Assembly (NCBI GenBank): GCA_037892935.1
Contig: JAYXKI010000005.1
Coordinates: forward strand, 806,001 to 870,000
From: Phlebopus portentosus
Lineage: Eukaryota; Basidiomycota; Agaricomycetes; Boletales; Boletinellaceae
Length of the DNA: 64,000 bases
Direction: 5' to 3'
Made by a program: the position numbers and the translations under genes. Shown here piece after piece: positions 45,621-58,499 of this stretch (position 1 is its first letter; each line of letters opens with the position of its first letter). The notes below the pieces were generated by a model. The model did no database searches, was not told where the DNA came from, and saw only the letters and a program-made list of their open reading frames with translations.

Positions 45621-48032
45621 ATGACTCTCATTCCTCCTACTATGTCAGCCCCGAACAGTTCTGGATATCCTGGAAAGGTAGATGTCTGCAAGACTTCTGA
45701 GTCCGAGAAGGTTGACACGGCCGCAAACGAGGATTTTGAAGATGACATCGTTGAAAATCACGGCGATGGAGTCGACAAAGCGTACGAGCGCAAAAGCCAC
45801 CTGAGTGCGTCGCAGGTCTACCCAGCTGCCGTTTCAAAGGCCAAACTAATAATTTCCCTAGTCAACCAATGCCTTCAGCACGAAATTGGCTTTGGTCGCT
45901 ACCAGTGGGAGCTCTTTATCCTGACGGGATTTGGGTGGCTGGCGGATAGTAAGTATCATCAGTGTATATGCGTTCAATTGCAGTTGAATAATATCGATAC
46001 AAAGACCTATGGTTGCAGGGCGTAGCCGTTATTCTTCCGCAGGTACAGGTGGACTTAGTTCCTCCCCGAGTGGAATACATTACACTGTCGCTCTACGTGG
46101 GGCTTATCATCGGCGCGACAACGTGGGGTAGCCTTGCGGATGTGATTGGTCGGAAGATTTCATGGCAAATCACTCTCTTCATATGCGTAAGTTATCCCTG
46201 ACCATTCTTGTGGTGTATTTACTCACGCGATATGAAATTTGCAGGGCACGTTCGGCATTGCCGCAGGAGGCGCTCCGAACTTCGTTGCGCTTTGTTCTCT
46301 TATCGCATGTGTTGGATTCGGTGTCGGCGGAAAGTGAGTTTCAACGTTTGTGCTCGATTACCCAGAAGGCTAAACCGCTAATCTTATAGCTTGCCGGTAG
46401 ATGGTAATTATTATCTGAGCTATAACTGTAACCAGAATCTGAAAGTATCTCAGGTGCTCTTTTCTTGGAACACATCCCACAGTCTCACCAGGTCAGTACA
46501 CAAGAACGGTCTAAAGGAAATATTTCGCTGATTATACCCTAGTATCTTCTGACATTCCTATCAGCATTCTGGTCCATTGGCCAGCTGATTGCATCTTTAA
46601 TAGTCTGGGTGTTCATAGCAAACTATGCAGCAGACAAGGGATGGAGATTTTCCTTGTAAGTTCGACTTTGGTTTAAGTTCAATGAACGCGCCTTCTCTTA
46701 CAATTTTCCTTTCTCAGGTACACCATGTAAGCAACACTATTCCGATGATTGGAATGTAGTTATTTACGACATCGATATTCATTGCGATAGGGGCTGCCTG
46801 ACGTTTGCAATGTTCTTCTGTCGGTACATCATTTTTGAACTTCAGGAATCCTCCAAATACCTGGTATCATCTGGTCGAGACGAAGAAGCGATTCAAGTTC
46901 TGCAGTATATCGCAAGACGAAATGGGAAAAAAATCAGTCTAACAGTAGAAAAGCTTAGAGCTGTCCCGGAAAGTACTACTGTTCAAACAAGAAATACTTC
47001 GGTGATCGCGACCCTGAAAAGGTCGTTCTCTCACTTTTCTTTGTGAGTTGTTCTTTTGCAATATTTTTCCATGTCTGACGAAAGTGATGAACAAGGGCAC
47101 ATGTTCGTCCATTATTTTCGACCAAGAGGTTGGGCGTTAATTCAGCTTTGACCATTCTTATCTGGGGGTAAATTGTCTCAATTGCCTGATGCTGGGGTAT
47201 TATGATTCACTAGGCACTTTTTAGAATTATTGGACTTGCCTATCCGCTTTTCAATGGATTCCTTCCCCTATATCTCGCGGATCGTCTGTCGTCGTCGGGC
47301 TCGTTGAACCAGACGTATCGTGATTATACCATTACTTCCGTTTGCGGGATTCCTGGCTCCGCTATTGCATGTATACTCGTTGATTGGACGCGAACATCTG
47401 GAAAAATAGCTATCGGTGGCAGGAAGACTGCCCTTGCGGTCTCCACAGCTTTGACGGGCATGTTCCTGTTCTTGTTCACGACGGCCCGTAGTGAAGCATC
47501 GAATCTTGGATATTCATGTGCCTCTTCTCTGACTCAGTACGTGTCTTTTCTACAATTTCTCTGCTGAAGTTTTCAACACTCATGGTACTTTGAATTGAAT
47601 TCAGAAATGCGGTACGCTTTTTCTGTCTTTACTTATCAATGACGAAGAAACGAGCATATATATAGATGTACGGAGTGCTATATGCATACACGCCCGAAGT
47701 CTTTCCCGCACCTCATAGGGGCACGGGTGATGCGTTATGCTCAGCCTTTAACCGTATAACAGGAATTCTTGCTCCTGTCATCAAAATCACGACTACGAAT
47801 CAGGATGGATCTGCCTCTAGCATTGGGCCGAATGCGTGAGGTTTCCTGACGCTCTGAATAGTTCATTTGATTCTGATTTATTTCTTCAGACCTGTCTTCG
47901 TTTCAGCATCGCTATTCATGGTATCGGCTTTCCTTACCCTTCTTCTACCAATTGAAGTAAGTTTTACATCTGTACATGCGCTCTTCCTCGGATGCTTACC
48001 TGTTATAGACGGCTGGAAAGGCAGCACTCTAG
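45621..48032 (+). CDS. MFS transporter, SV2/sugar-porter-like (MFS-B)
   Basis: Intact paralogue of MFS-A. A hydrophilic N-terminus (either ATG at 45621 or 45642, MSAPNSSGYPGKVD) ends in RKSHLS at the first intron. The next exons give VNQCLQHEIGFGRYQWELF, ILTGFGWLAD, LWLQGVAVILPQVQVDL, RVEYITLSLYVGLIIG and motif A GSLADVIGRK. Then GTFGIAAGGAPNFVALCSLIA, a tiny exon LPVDG, ALFLEHIPQSHQ, LSAFWSIGQLIASLIVWVF, FAMFFCRYIIFELQESSKYL, DEEAIQVLQYIARRNGK, GIPGSAIACILVDWTR, GGRKTALAVSTALTGMFLFLF, YAYTPEVFPAPHRGTGDALCS and PVFVSASLFMVSAFLTLLLPIE. It ends TAGKAAL with TAG 48030-48032. About 12 exons, about 530-550 aa, 12 TM. The substrate is unknown; plasma-membrane uptake of a small organic solute is typical for the family. 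Confidence 0.84.
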
Positions 48033-48943
48033 TCACGAGCATTCCAAACCATTTGTTATCTAGGAGATCCTCAATGTTACATGAACACAGGCACATGCAG
48101 GATGGATTCCATGACTCAATGTGCCTCTGCGCTCGAAGCGCGAGGTTGTACTCTGCTTTGCACGTCACTCAAAATTCTTGTTCATTCGTTGAAAGGAGAA
48201 TATTGCAATAATTTTTTATTTATCCGTATTGGCCGCAAACACCAATGTCATACTAAGTAAATTATTTGTAATTCCTCCCTCTTTGGAAAAGACTTCGTTC
48301 ACGTTCAAAAATAGATTCGGCAACTTCCGTAAAGGTGGATGATCGTGACTGCCGTGACCGATCGCGAACCCATAAATGATGATTCGACACTTTCTTCTCG
48401 ACTGCCAATGAGATTACATAACTAGAGACCCGTGAACAAGACTTCATCCTTGAACAAACTTCTTGAACGCTGCATTCTAAAAGTGCCTGATCCACTCTCC
48501 TTCCAGAGAAGCAATCATCAATCATGGGCGCGACCGATCACTACAGTCGTGTGAGATCGCTTTGCTCATATGACAAAGAAGAGTTTCTATAAGGCGTTCG
48601 GTAATTTGCTTCAGGTAAAGATGACCCGCTGGCAACGACATGAGGTACGGAGGTCTGCACTTCTTTGATGGTTCTTATCTTGAATGTTCTACACAAACCG
48701 TCGACAAGTTTCTTGCGAATACCGACGATAGATTCAAGGAGGGAAAAAAATCATTCTGTTGGACCAATGGACTTGATTACCGATTGTGGCCATTGAAAAT
48801 ATCATTCTGTTCAATTCTCCTTGGCTGATTGAAAGCTCTATCGAAACTAAATTGCCATGCGTCTAAAGCGATTGTGGAGCACCGTCCGGCCTGTCAAAAC
48901 CCGCAACTCTTATCGAGCTGGTATAAATATCATTATAGACTTT
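48033..48943. other. Spacer MFS-B / MFS-C
   Basis: About 910 bp between tandem genes. No supported coding sequence; presumed 3' end of MFS-B and promoter of MFS-C. Confidence 0.45.
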
Positions 48944-51369
48944 ATGACCTCTGTGCTTTCCGTCATGTCAGTCTTGGATGTTTCTGAAGTCGGAGTGAAA
49001 GTAGATGTCGAGAAGATCTCGGACATCGCGGTCTCGCTCGAAGACACGAAACTCGCGGATGAAGTTGTTGAAAATCCCGCTGACGGCGTTGATAGTACAT
49101 ATCATCGAAAAAGTCATTTAAGTAAGTTGTCCTCTAAGTTTCTTGCTTTAATCGTGTATGTTTATTCCATTGTCAGTCAACCAATGTCTTCAGAACGAAA
49201 TTGGCTTTGGCCGTTATCAATGGGAGCTTTTTATCCTGACAGGCTTCGGATGGCTAGCAGACAGTGAGCTCTAGTATTCCCGGCCACTATACACCATTCG
49301 TTCATCGATAGATTCCTCATAACTTGCAGACTTGTGGCTTCAAGGTGTTGCAGTAGTCCTGCCTCAAGTGCAGACAGACTTGGATCCGTCTAGGGTCGAA
49401 TATGTCACGCTTTCACTTTACGTGGGACTCATCATTGGAGCGACAACGTGGGGAAGTCTAGCAGACATCATTGGCCGAAAGCTTTCGTGGAATATTACCC
49501 TTCTTTTATCCGTGAAGTTATTGTCTATTCTATCAGCAGTATCCGCTTACACAAGATCGATTTTCTTAGGGAGTATTTGGCGTTGCCGCTGGAAGTGCTC
49601 CAAATTTTGTCGCTTTCTGTTCGCTCATTGCATGTGTCGGCTTTGGAGCTGGCGGAAAGTAAGTTAGGTCACGAAAATATTCATCTGTCGCGCTCTGATA
49701 ACCTTGTTCAGCTTACCCGTGGATGGTACTTTTTGTTTGAGATCTAATCAAAATTCAATATCTCTTATGATCTTCAGGCGCATTATTCCTGGAGCACATT
49801 CCGCAATCGCATCAGGTTTGTACTAACTCGTTTCCATGGAATGTCTATTGACGATTTAGTAAAGTGGCTTTTGACATTCCTTTCAGCATTTTGGTCTATT
49901 GGACAGTTGATCTCCTCGTTAATCGTCTGGGTGTTCATCATCAACTATCCAACTGACAAGGGCTGGAGATATTCGCTGTGCGTGTTTATACCGATTCTAC
50001 TCACATTTATGATTTTTACACGCGTCTTCCCATCCAACCAGATATTCTATGTGAGCGGAGCAACCCATGTTATGTTATATTTTTGTCAAGCTTCATTCAC
50101 TTATCTAGGGGATGCTTGACCTTCGCAATGTTCTTCTGCCGATACATCATTTTCAACCTTCAAGAATCCTCCAAGTATTTGGTCGCAGTTGGTAGAGATG
50201 AAGAAGCCATACAAGTCTTGCAATACATTGCCAAGCGAAATGGAAAAACGATCTCTCTCACGACAGAGATGCTTCTGGCCATCTCGGAGGGCTCCTCTGA
50301 GCAAACCAGGGACACATCCATCTGGTCTTTTATCAGGAGATCGTTTTCCCAGTTCTCCCTGTGAGCCCACGATTTTCCGAGCCTCTTTGCCGTAGATTTT
50401 GATGGTTTATGTACGAAGAGCGCACGTCCGCCCTCTCTTTTCGACAAGGAGACTAGGCTTGAATTCGGTTTTGACCATCCTCATCTGGGGGTATTACTTT
50501 TCCTCAAGAAGCATTTTTTAATAAACTGATCAAAACTTATTAGTTCGATTGGTCTTGCTTCCCCGCTTTTCAACGGATTCCTTCCACTTTACTTATCGGA
50601 TCGCCTTTCTTCGAAGCCAATAAACGTGACGTATCGCGACTACAGTATTACATCCATCTGCGGATTTCCAGGTTCAGTCATTGCGTGCATGATGGTCGAT
50701 TGGACACGAAAGACTGGGAAAATCTCCATCGGAGGTAGGAAGATGGCGCTCGCAGTCTCACAGCACTGTCCAGTGTTTTCCTCTTCTTGTTTACGACCGC
50801 TACTGATGAAGCGTCGAATCTTGTATATTCCTGCGCTACCACTCTGACTCAGTGAGAAATTTTCCTCTCTATCGTAACGAGTATATGATTTTTACGTATT
50901 ACTTGACCAAGGAATGCGGTATGTCGTCGTTGTATATCCTCGAATGCATATTATCAATGGTTATATTCCATTAGATGTTTGGGGTCTTGTATGCCTACAC
51001 ACCGGAAGTTTTCCCTGCTCCTCATAGAGGAACCGGTGATGCTCTATGCTCCGCTTTTAATCGAATGACGGGTATCTGGGCGCCTGTCATCAAGATTGCA
51101 ACGACGAGTCGCGACGGAACGTCCTCGAGCATTGGGCCAAACGCGTAAGTAGCATATAATGTTTGTATATTGTGACCGCTTCGGCCGGAACTGACTTTGT
51201 TTCTATAAATATGTAGTCCAGTCTTCGTTTCTGCAGCACTATTCATGGTTGCAGCCTTTCTCACTCTTCTGCTGCCTATTGAGGTGAACCTTCTGACTAA
51301 TAACAAAGTACTTCCGAAGCTTATTTGTTGTAACCTTTTGCGTAGACTGCTGGGAAGGCGGCACTATAG
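48944..51369 (+). pseudogene. MFS transporter copy with one-base frameshift (MFS-C)
   Basis: Tandem copy of MFS-B. The start is at 48944 (MTSVLSVMSVLDV) or 48965. It has HIGH similarity throughout: NEIGFGRYQWELFILTGFGWLAD, LWLQGVAVVLPQVQTDL, RVEYVTLSLYVGLIIG, GSLADIIGRK, FAMFFCRYIIFNLQESSKYL, DEEAIQVLQYIAKRNGK, ICGFPGSVIACMMVDWTRK, YAYTPEVFPAPHRGTGDALCS, and the closing TAGKAAL with TAG 51367-51369. At about 50757-50762 the sequence reads GTCTCACAG where MFS-B has GTCTCCACAG. One C is missing, so the frame after GGRKMALAVS becomes QHCPVF and soon stops. The expected continuation (TALSSVFLFLFTT) is in the neighbouring frame. No intron can account for this. Either the gene is a recent pseudogene or the base is an assembly error, because the rest is well preserved. 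Confidence 0.72.
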
Positions 51370-51833
51370 AAGCCCGAGATCCAAGGCTTTCGAGACTTCC
51401 AAGGCACATCTGCTGCTTGCGTGATCAACTAGCATAGAGGTGAGCCCATCCAGAGTTATTACTCATTACAACTCATCCAATCAATCAAGCACGATTCGCA
51501 ATATCTCACATTCCACTCGGTGTCTAAAAGAATTCGTAGACCGCATTTGCTACCTTGTTCTTCTCTTTAGGTTTTGTTCAGAACCAGAAGAGACACTTTA
51601 TCATCAAGAGGAAAAATAAAGAAACATGAGATTCATCAAGCTCAGAACGTACGCGTACAAGAACCCAGGGAGTATTTAAAGACATGTCATCGACATAATA
51701 TATCACCTTCGTTTCCTCGTGTCAGGTGGATCCAGCAGTGTTACGTTGATGATTGGTCCCTCACGAATCGACAACATACACTTGAAGAGAAGACTCTAAG
51801 AGGATAACAACAGGGGCTATAGTGAGGCAGAAG
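51370..51833. other. Convergent spacer MFS-C / CNT
   Basis: About 460 bp of 3' sequence. No gene signal. Confidence 0.45.
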
Positions 51834-54308
51834 TTAAATAAGCATTCCACTGTGAAAAGCAAGGATCATGTCAGCATCAAATGCGCCATTAAAACTTAGA
51901 AAGGGTAAGTAAAGTTGGAATTGCCGAGACGTTGAAGAAGTGGTATGAATAGAACAAGAGGGACTCACGCAATGCCTGCAGTCTGGAGGGTCGCGACGAA
52001 TCCACAAATCATCGCAGAGAAGGCGACACGCGCGATGACCTTGGCACGAGTGGGCGCGAGCGCCCCGAGTACACCGATTTGGATACCCAGCGAACCGAGG
52101 TTAGCGAATCCACAAAGGGCGTACGAGGCGATGTGGAATGCACGTTGAGAAAGCGGGTTATCGCCATTCATGATTGATTGCAGTTCTAGAAAGATTGTCA
52201 TGATGGGAAAAGCGGGTTCAATGTCTTGACAAACGAGGGGAAATGGAAGAGAGCTATAGACATACCGAGGTAAGCCGCGAACTCGTTAGCAATAAGTTTC
52301 GTTGCCAGGAGTTGAGAGACGCGGAGGATCTCTCCTCGAGGCACACCAAGGAAGAACGTGAGCGGATAGAAAATGTACCCAACGATAAGCTGGAGCGTGA
52401 GGTTATTTATCCCAAATCCTTTGCCGATCCAACTGAGGAGTCCATCGATCGCGGCGACGAGAGACAGAATCGTCAACACGTTCGCGAGAATGCTACCAGC
52501 GACGACGAGACCGAACATCGCGCCCTTGGAGAAGGCGTGCAATGCGTTTGCAGGCGGGTTCTTCTCTTCGCCTCGGTCAACGACGATGCGTCCGCACGTG
52601 ACGGGCTCTTCGAGCTCCGGGACGCGCATCTTGCTGATTGCCATGGACGCCGGAATAGACATGACGGATGATGTGACCAAATTCTCCGGCGGGACGCCCA
52701 ACGCGATGTATGCCGTCAATACGGAACCGGCAATAGTAGAAAAACCTTCACGATCATTTTTATTTTTGTTAGCGTGCCAAGAAAAAAAGAAAGGGAAAAT
52801 GTTAGACATCTTCTCTGAGCGCGGAAGAAAATTCAAATTCCACACCGTGGAGGAAGTTACATACCGGAGGTCATGGTGAGATGAATTTCCGATTCGGTCA
52901 TCAAGTCGACGTAAGGGCGGACCAGACAAGCACTTTCACCCTGTCCGATCCAGGGAGAGGCGGCTGCTACGACGGCCTCTGCACCTGATACATTCATAAG
53001 CTTGAAGAAGAACCAAGCAAAGTTCTTGATGATCCATTGCATGAGTCCAAGCTATCACGAAAAAAATCATCAGACCATATTTCCATGTCGGTTGAGTGAC
53101 GGAGCAGCTCACGTAGTACATCATCTGCACGAAGGCAACAAAGAATATGATCGCTGCAAGCTTTTCAAGGCAAGGATGTCAGATGACTGTATTTGATCTC
53201 TTCAGGGGGAAATTGCTGACCGTGTTGACGAAGAACAAGCTAAGGTCCACGATATCCTGGTTAAAGAAGAATACAGCCCCCGAATGTGACTGATTCAAAA
53301 AATCTCTCGCAAGGTACGCAATCCAGCTGAATAAATCAAATCCAGCATCTGACTTGAGCACGAAGAGCGCAATAGCCTGCTGCAGGAAGAGTCCAACGAT
53401 GACAGTCGGCCAAGGGATATGATTACGATGCGTGGAGGTGAGGTAGAAACCAAGCTGGAATACGAATAGGCCAAGAACTGAGATCGCGCGGTCGCTGTAT
53501 TCGGTATTCTGTTTACGATTTACAATATCGCGTTTATACGATAAGGCACACGACCCCGAAACAGTCGGACAGCCCGCGCCAGGGTCACGAGTCCATGGGG
53601 AAGGAAGTTCATACCGGTTCGAAACAACAATATTAATATGAAATAAATGGCACGTCAGATGTACTTCTGTGTCAGGGAATGTTGGAGACACATACGTCTT
53701 GGAGACTGAATCCAAAGGCTGAGCCAAACACGATACCAAGCAGGCAAAGCCACCCGATAGCCAGCCGCGTCCTGTAGGGAAGCCTGTACCATGGCCCCTG
53801 TACGGTGGTCATCCATATTGTTCCGACAGGCTTGGACACAACGCGGTTAGGGATGAAACGGAAGGCGATAACGAAAACGAAGAACCAGGCCCATATCGTT
53901 TGTACCACCCTTCAGAGATAACGAAAAGAAAAGAGAAAGCATAAGCAAACGTTTCATCTCGCCTGAATATCAAATACGGGGAAAAGATGGGACGAACCAA
54001 CGATGCCTTGTCCTCTCAAGAACAGTTGAAGATATCCACCAACCGAGGATTACTGCAGCAGTCAGGCCTAGGATGTACGGCCTGAACTTCATGTATAGTT
54101 CATGTCGGCGTTGGCGGTCATGCTCGACCTCCTCCTCGTCCTTCGCAATCTCCTGCGCAAGAATCTGCTGTTCCTTGTCTATGGGGTCGTCAACGGCGCC
54201 CTTATGCAGACTTTCAGAGCCAGAATCCGAACGCGACACACGACGCGGAGACGCGTCGGTGATATGACCACCCGAAGCTTGAGTAGTACCGCCCGTCTCG
54301 GCTGCCAT
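51834..54308 (-). CDS. Concentrative nucleoside transporter (CNT / SLC28-like)
   Basis: Cation-coupled nucleoside importer of the plasma membrane. The ATG at 54306-54308 gives a charged, Ser-rich N-terminus ([15 protein letters not shown]) with a helical stretch before the first TM ([17 protein letters not shown]). The nucleoside-transporter core follows: [68 protein letters not shown]. The catalytic-core helices have [34 protein letters not shown] with [16 protein letters not shown], and [21 protein letters not shown]. Then [57 protein letters not shown] and the last TM. The final exon is only a few codons: TAGIA joined to GMLI with TAA 51834-51836. The G-GES, MT-SE-H and TIAGS motifs are the CNT signature. 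The family fits the full length of about 620-650 aa. Confidence 0.9.
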
Positions 54309-55275
54309 CAGCGTCTAATGCAAAGTAGAACAAGACGACGTTGTTGAAGAGGCAGGAGAAAGGAAAGGAGGGGCACACCAGCGAAGTGACCGGAGGGATA
54401 AGTGTGATATAAAATGGATAACTAAACGCGTTATCTTTAGGTTTCGAAATCGCCCATGTGGAGTCTCTTTCAGATACTCCCCCGCCGCCCGTTCATCATA
54501 CATGCATGATCAGTCTCTCGGTGCCCTGCCCAGGCCGATTCATCACTTCGTCCCTGCCAATACATTCCTCTCGTATCTCTATCAAAAAATATTATGTTTT
54601 TTTTTTCGTCCTTTGTCCGATAAAACAGAAAATCTATGTTGCCGCACGTGACTGTACGGAAGTTTATTTCTGGAAAACTTTTGAGTCATTTCGAGGAGAC
54701 AGGTGGGTATACCCGATCCATACGGCCAAGCACTGACTCATGTCAGACCACTCCTTCGACACGGGAGGCCGCTGGAGTTGAAGAGGAACGAAGGCAAAGG
54801 AACGACTACGTGTGACGAATCAGGAAAATAATTGTGGTAATGTTAATGGCCAAAGAAGGCAAGTGAGGTCACGCCCTCGGACGCAATCAACTTGTATTAT
54901 GTATTATGTAATATGCGTATCAGCGACCGACATGTTCAAACGAATATTTCTCTGTGTCTTCTTATCTATTCTATTACATTGATACATAACATCCAATCGA
55001 GTAATTGTGAATGGTCAAGGAGTCGAGGGAAGATTATTATGCAGACTCGCGCGGGTCTAGATCATCTTTATCGCTATTTTGCCAATCAAGAGAACTTGAA
55101 AGAAAAGAAAAAGGAACGAACGGACTTGTGAGAGGTCCGGGAAGTCCGTGGGATGCGCTAGGAGGAAATGAAGTGGCCGGGCAGTATCTGAGCTCGTGCC
55201 GCTTTATCTCTTCTCTCGTGAGCACGCCAAGAGTAAAGGGGGAAGGTTTCAGCAAATAGCAATGAACGAGGCGCT
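54309..55275. promoter_or_regulatory. CNT upstream region / NAD kinase 3' region
   Basis: About 970 bp between two minus-strand genes. It contains a T-run (54596-54607) and a CACGTG at about 54645-54650. No supported coding sequence. Confidence 0.4.
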
Positions 55276-58200
55276 CTACGCGTCGCTGTCGCTTGTATTG
55301 CTGTCACTTTCGTCTTGACCCAGAACAGCAAACGCCCGTCCGACACTACTTGGCTCGTGTGATCGACTGCGGTGCTCTTTCGCAGAGGGCCATTCTCCCA
55401 TCGTCGGCGTCTTCATGCTCGCGCTTTCCGCGTCGAGATCGCGGTCCCGCGGGATTCGCGAACGCGCACTGCTCAGCATGCGAGGCGAGTGTATGTGGTC
55501 ACGATCACCGTATTCTCCAGGTGTTAACGTTATGCTATCAGCTCCCGGACCGTTGATGCCACTCGCGAAGGCGACGTGACGCGGAGAGACGTTCGGTGGG
55601 TGTGGGTGCGCTGCCATGAAGCGATCGGGTGTCTGGATACCCGAGTGGACGGTCCCACTACGGTCTCGCAAACCCCTGAATGCGCTATCCTCACCGGTAA
55701 TAGCGTATGCAGCCTCGCGCGCTTGTGCCTCTTCGTCCTTCTGCCGAGCCTCCTCTTGCGCTTTAGCCATCGCGACTAAGTCGGTGGTCGAAGGTGCCCG
55801 ACTCGCCTCTGGTGCGCTAGAGTCATCAATATCAAACTTGTCTTCTTCCTCCTCACCATCGTCTGAAACTTCATCTTCCTCGTCGTCCTCTTCCTCGTCT
55901 TCTGGTCTCTCCGCAATTCCAGGCTTCGCAACTGCCCTCGGTACGTTTTCGGGCTTATCACCCTGTTTCGACGATTTTCGCTTCACGGAGTCCTCTTCGA
56001 CTACAACAAATGATTTTTGTCGTTCCCGTTCGTTCCATTTGAGCGTTCGTGAGATCGAGTGGAACCAGTCCGTCGATTGCTTGTCGGCGCATACCGTCGG
56101 GAACGGATACTTAGACGCCGTCACCTTAATGTGATCGCCCTCTAAAAATGTTACAGATATATCCATGAGGTATCCATTACCCAAAATGAAATGACTAAGA
56201 TGAAATTACTACGTACGTCTCAGCTCTACACGCCCACGGCCGTCGAATGATGCCCAAGCCGTGCTGCGCGAATTGAACGGTACGCAGATACGTAATTCCA
56301 TGCTATCTGGCAATAGCATCGGTCGGAACGACAACGTATGAGGGCAGATTGGCGTAATCAGAATTGCAGGAATCTCAGGGTGCACCAGCGACCCTCCAGC
56401 TGAGAGCTTGAAAAAGGATATTAGTTCCTGCCAAGTTAAAGATAACATATTCAAAGTTACAGAATATGCTGTCGATCCAGTAGGTGTAGCGATAGTCAGC
56501 CCGTCAGCTTGGACAGTCGTCATATGGTCTTCGTCCCCTGGTCAAAATCACAGAATTTAATCGACAAGGTTCAATGGCGATAAGGATTATAAGGCCACTA
56601 TACTCACCGAAGAGCTCAAGCAAAGACATATATGGACTAGGCCCGCGATCCACGACGAGATCGTTCAGTACCTCAAAGCTCTCTACGGGGCGCGTAGTAA
56701 AGCACATTATCTCCTTGTCTTTTGAACATTTTTTGCCATCCTTTATGGTCAGACCCTCGCCCCAGCCGCCTTCAAGAGCTTCCCAACCGCCTTTCTCCAA
56801 GTTGCGCATCCAAATTTCGCCTGTGTCTGCTTTCTTTATCGCACGCCTCCCCTGCCTGGCTCGGGTGCTATTGCTCGGTAGACAGTGCATGTAAAACGCA
56901 TCCGCAGGTTGACCCGAATACCATTGTCTATTGCACCGTCCATCACTGCTCGGTGGTCCGCGAAGTCGAAGTTAGTAAGAAAACCGAGAGAGCCCAACGC
57001 AAAAGGTAACACAGGCGGTACAATGCGTTGGAAGAGCCACGAAGTGAAGAGAACAGTCCCATCCCCACCAAGCTGGTTGAAATACCCATGTTCAATGCCA
57101 AGGCTGGAGAGAATGATGGAAAATATAAGACTTACAGTTACGACAAAATCGAAGAGATGTGGACTCTTGCCGCACATCTCGCTCGTCCAATAGCGTAGCT
57201 GACCCTCTGAGTTTGTCGAGCTTTCTGATCCGCTTCCGCTGCCGTTCCCATTAGCCATCGCAGCTAACGAGTTGTTGCTGGACGACCGTCGCCGGGGGAA
57301 GGGCAGGAATAGTTCAGGATGGTCACGTTGTATGCCCGCAGCATCAAATCGCTTCGAGTATCGCAACTGGTTGTCAACGTACACAACCAGTCCTCGCCCA
57401 CCGTATCGCGGCTTCAACATAAGGTAGAGTGCCAATTCGCGGGTCAACTTGATGAGCCTGTTGTCTCGCGCTTTGGTGATGACCAGGACATTCTGGATGT
57501 TCGAGCGTATCCTTGCCCGACCTGCAGGAAAATAGTCGTCAAAAATTGAGCACTTGGGACGACAGTGATGGTAGTTCGAGAGAACGATGTGCGCTGGCTT
57601 CACATCGAAGTGCCAAGAAGGCATTGCGCGTTAAGAATAGCATATAGTCTGAAACACAATCGAGTGACGAGAGACTCACCCAGTTGTTTGCTCATCTCAC
57701 GTACGCCAACCGCCGTCTCCGCGAGTTGACGAGTGAGACTTGAGCCTTCCTCCTCTTCATCGTCGAGTTCACTGTCTACCGAGCTTCCCGGTGAACGTTC
57801 TGGCTGCAGCAAGGGTGCTACACGCTGCGGAGCCTGAGTGAAGGGACCGTGGGAAGGCTTAGTTTGCAAGTTATTAGGAAGACTAGCATCACCAACACTC
57901 AGACTTGGTTTTGCCGTCTGCGGCGATAGGGGAGATGAGATGCCCGGCATGCTATGGTGCTTGCCCTTGAGCCAGTCAGCCAGGGATGCCCCCTTGTCGA
58001 GGAAGGAATGGACAAAACAAGGCGACTTGAGGGGGATGGACGGTTGTCTGTGATGGCCGGGATGACTGGAACGGCTGGAATGGTGTAAAAGAGCGGCTGC
58101 TGCTGGAGAGTAGTTCCTCTGGGTGACAGTGGAAGAGCCGGCAGACGGAGTCGTCGTGTCCGTCGTGTCTGCTGTGCTATTAGTAGAGGTTATGAGAGTG

Positions 58201-58499
58201 CCCGTGCTCGCAGCGGGGCTAGGAATTTTTGTATTATCTAAACCATGATTTTCCTGCATATGAGATTGTGCTTCTTCTGGTAGTTGTAGTAATGCCGAAG
58301 TATTACGTTGCTCTTGTTGCCGCTGCTGCTGCTGCTGCTGCTGCTGTTGCTGAGTGGAGATGGAATGCATGAGGCGAGTCGGAGTAGTCGCGGGGTGGGT
58401 CTTGTCATCATAAGGTTTGCTTCCATCACCATTCACTGGCACAGTCATGCTGCATATGCTGCCGCGTCGGGCGTCGGGCGTTTCAGCCACTAGCTGCAC
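55276..58499 (-). CDS. NAD kinase (ATP-NAD/NADH kinase) with long N- and C-terminal extensions
   Basis: Phosphorylates NAD(H) to NADP(H), the cell's NADP source. The N-terminal extension (about 58499-57680) is low-complexity with a polyglutamine tract and a Ser/Pro/Thr-rich region. The kinase core then reads [30 protein letters not shown], the ATP/NAD site [111 protein letters not shown] and [12 protein letters not shown]. The C-terminal tail (about 270 aa, to TAG 55276-55278) has an acidic run ([11 protein letters not shown]) and Ser-rich phosphorylatable sequence. Introns interrupt the core near 57640, 57135, 56540, 56450 and 56210. The frame is open upstream of the first ATG (near 58448, MTVPVNGDG) through KQPYSRRGSRPSSLLL. 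A 5' exon with MLNVLPPSISSH at about 58779 is therefore likely. Confidence 0.88.
58322..58349. repeat. CAG/CTG trinucleotide run encoding polyglutamine
   Basis: About nine CTG units on the plus strand encode most of a polyglutamine tract in the NAD kinase N-terminal extension (minus strand). Codon use is nearly pure CAG, so length polymorphism between strains is likely. Confidence 0.8.

Noticed and set aside
50740..50770. A mini-intron to rescue the MFS-C frame
   Set aside because: No GT-AG pair of plausible size restores the frame, and the paralogues have no intron at this place.
52243..52879. Plus-strand frames of 142 and 168 aa
   Set aside because: Antisense to the nucleoside transporter, whose motifs read cleanly on the minus strand.
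55616..56134. 172-aa plus-strand Ser-rich frame
   Set aside because: It is the complement of the acidic tail of NAD kinase.
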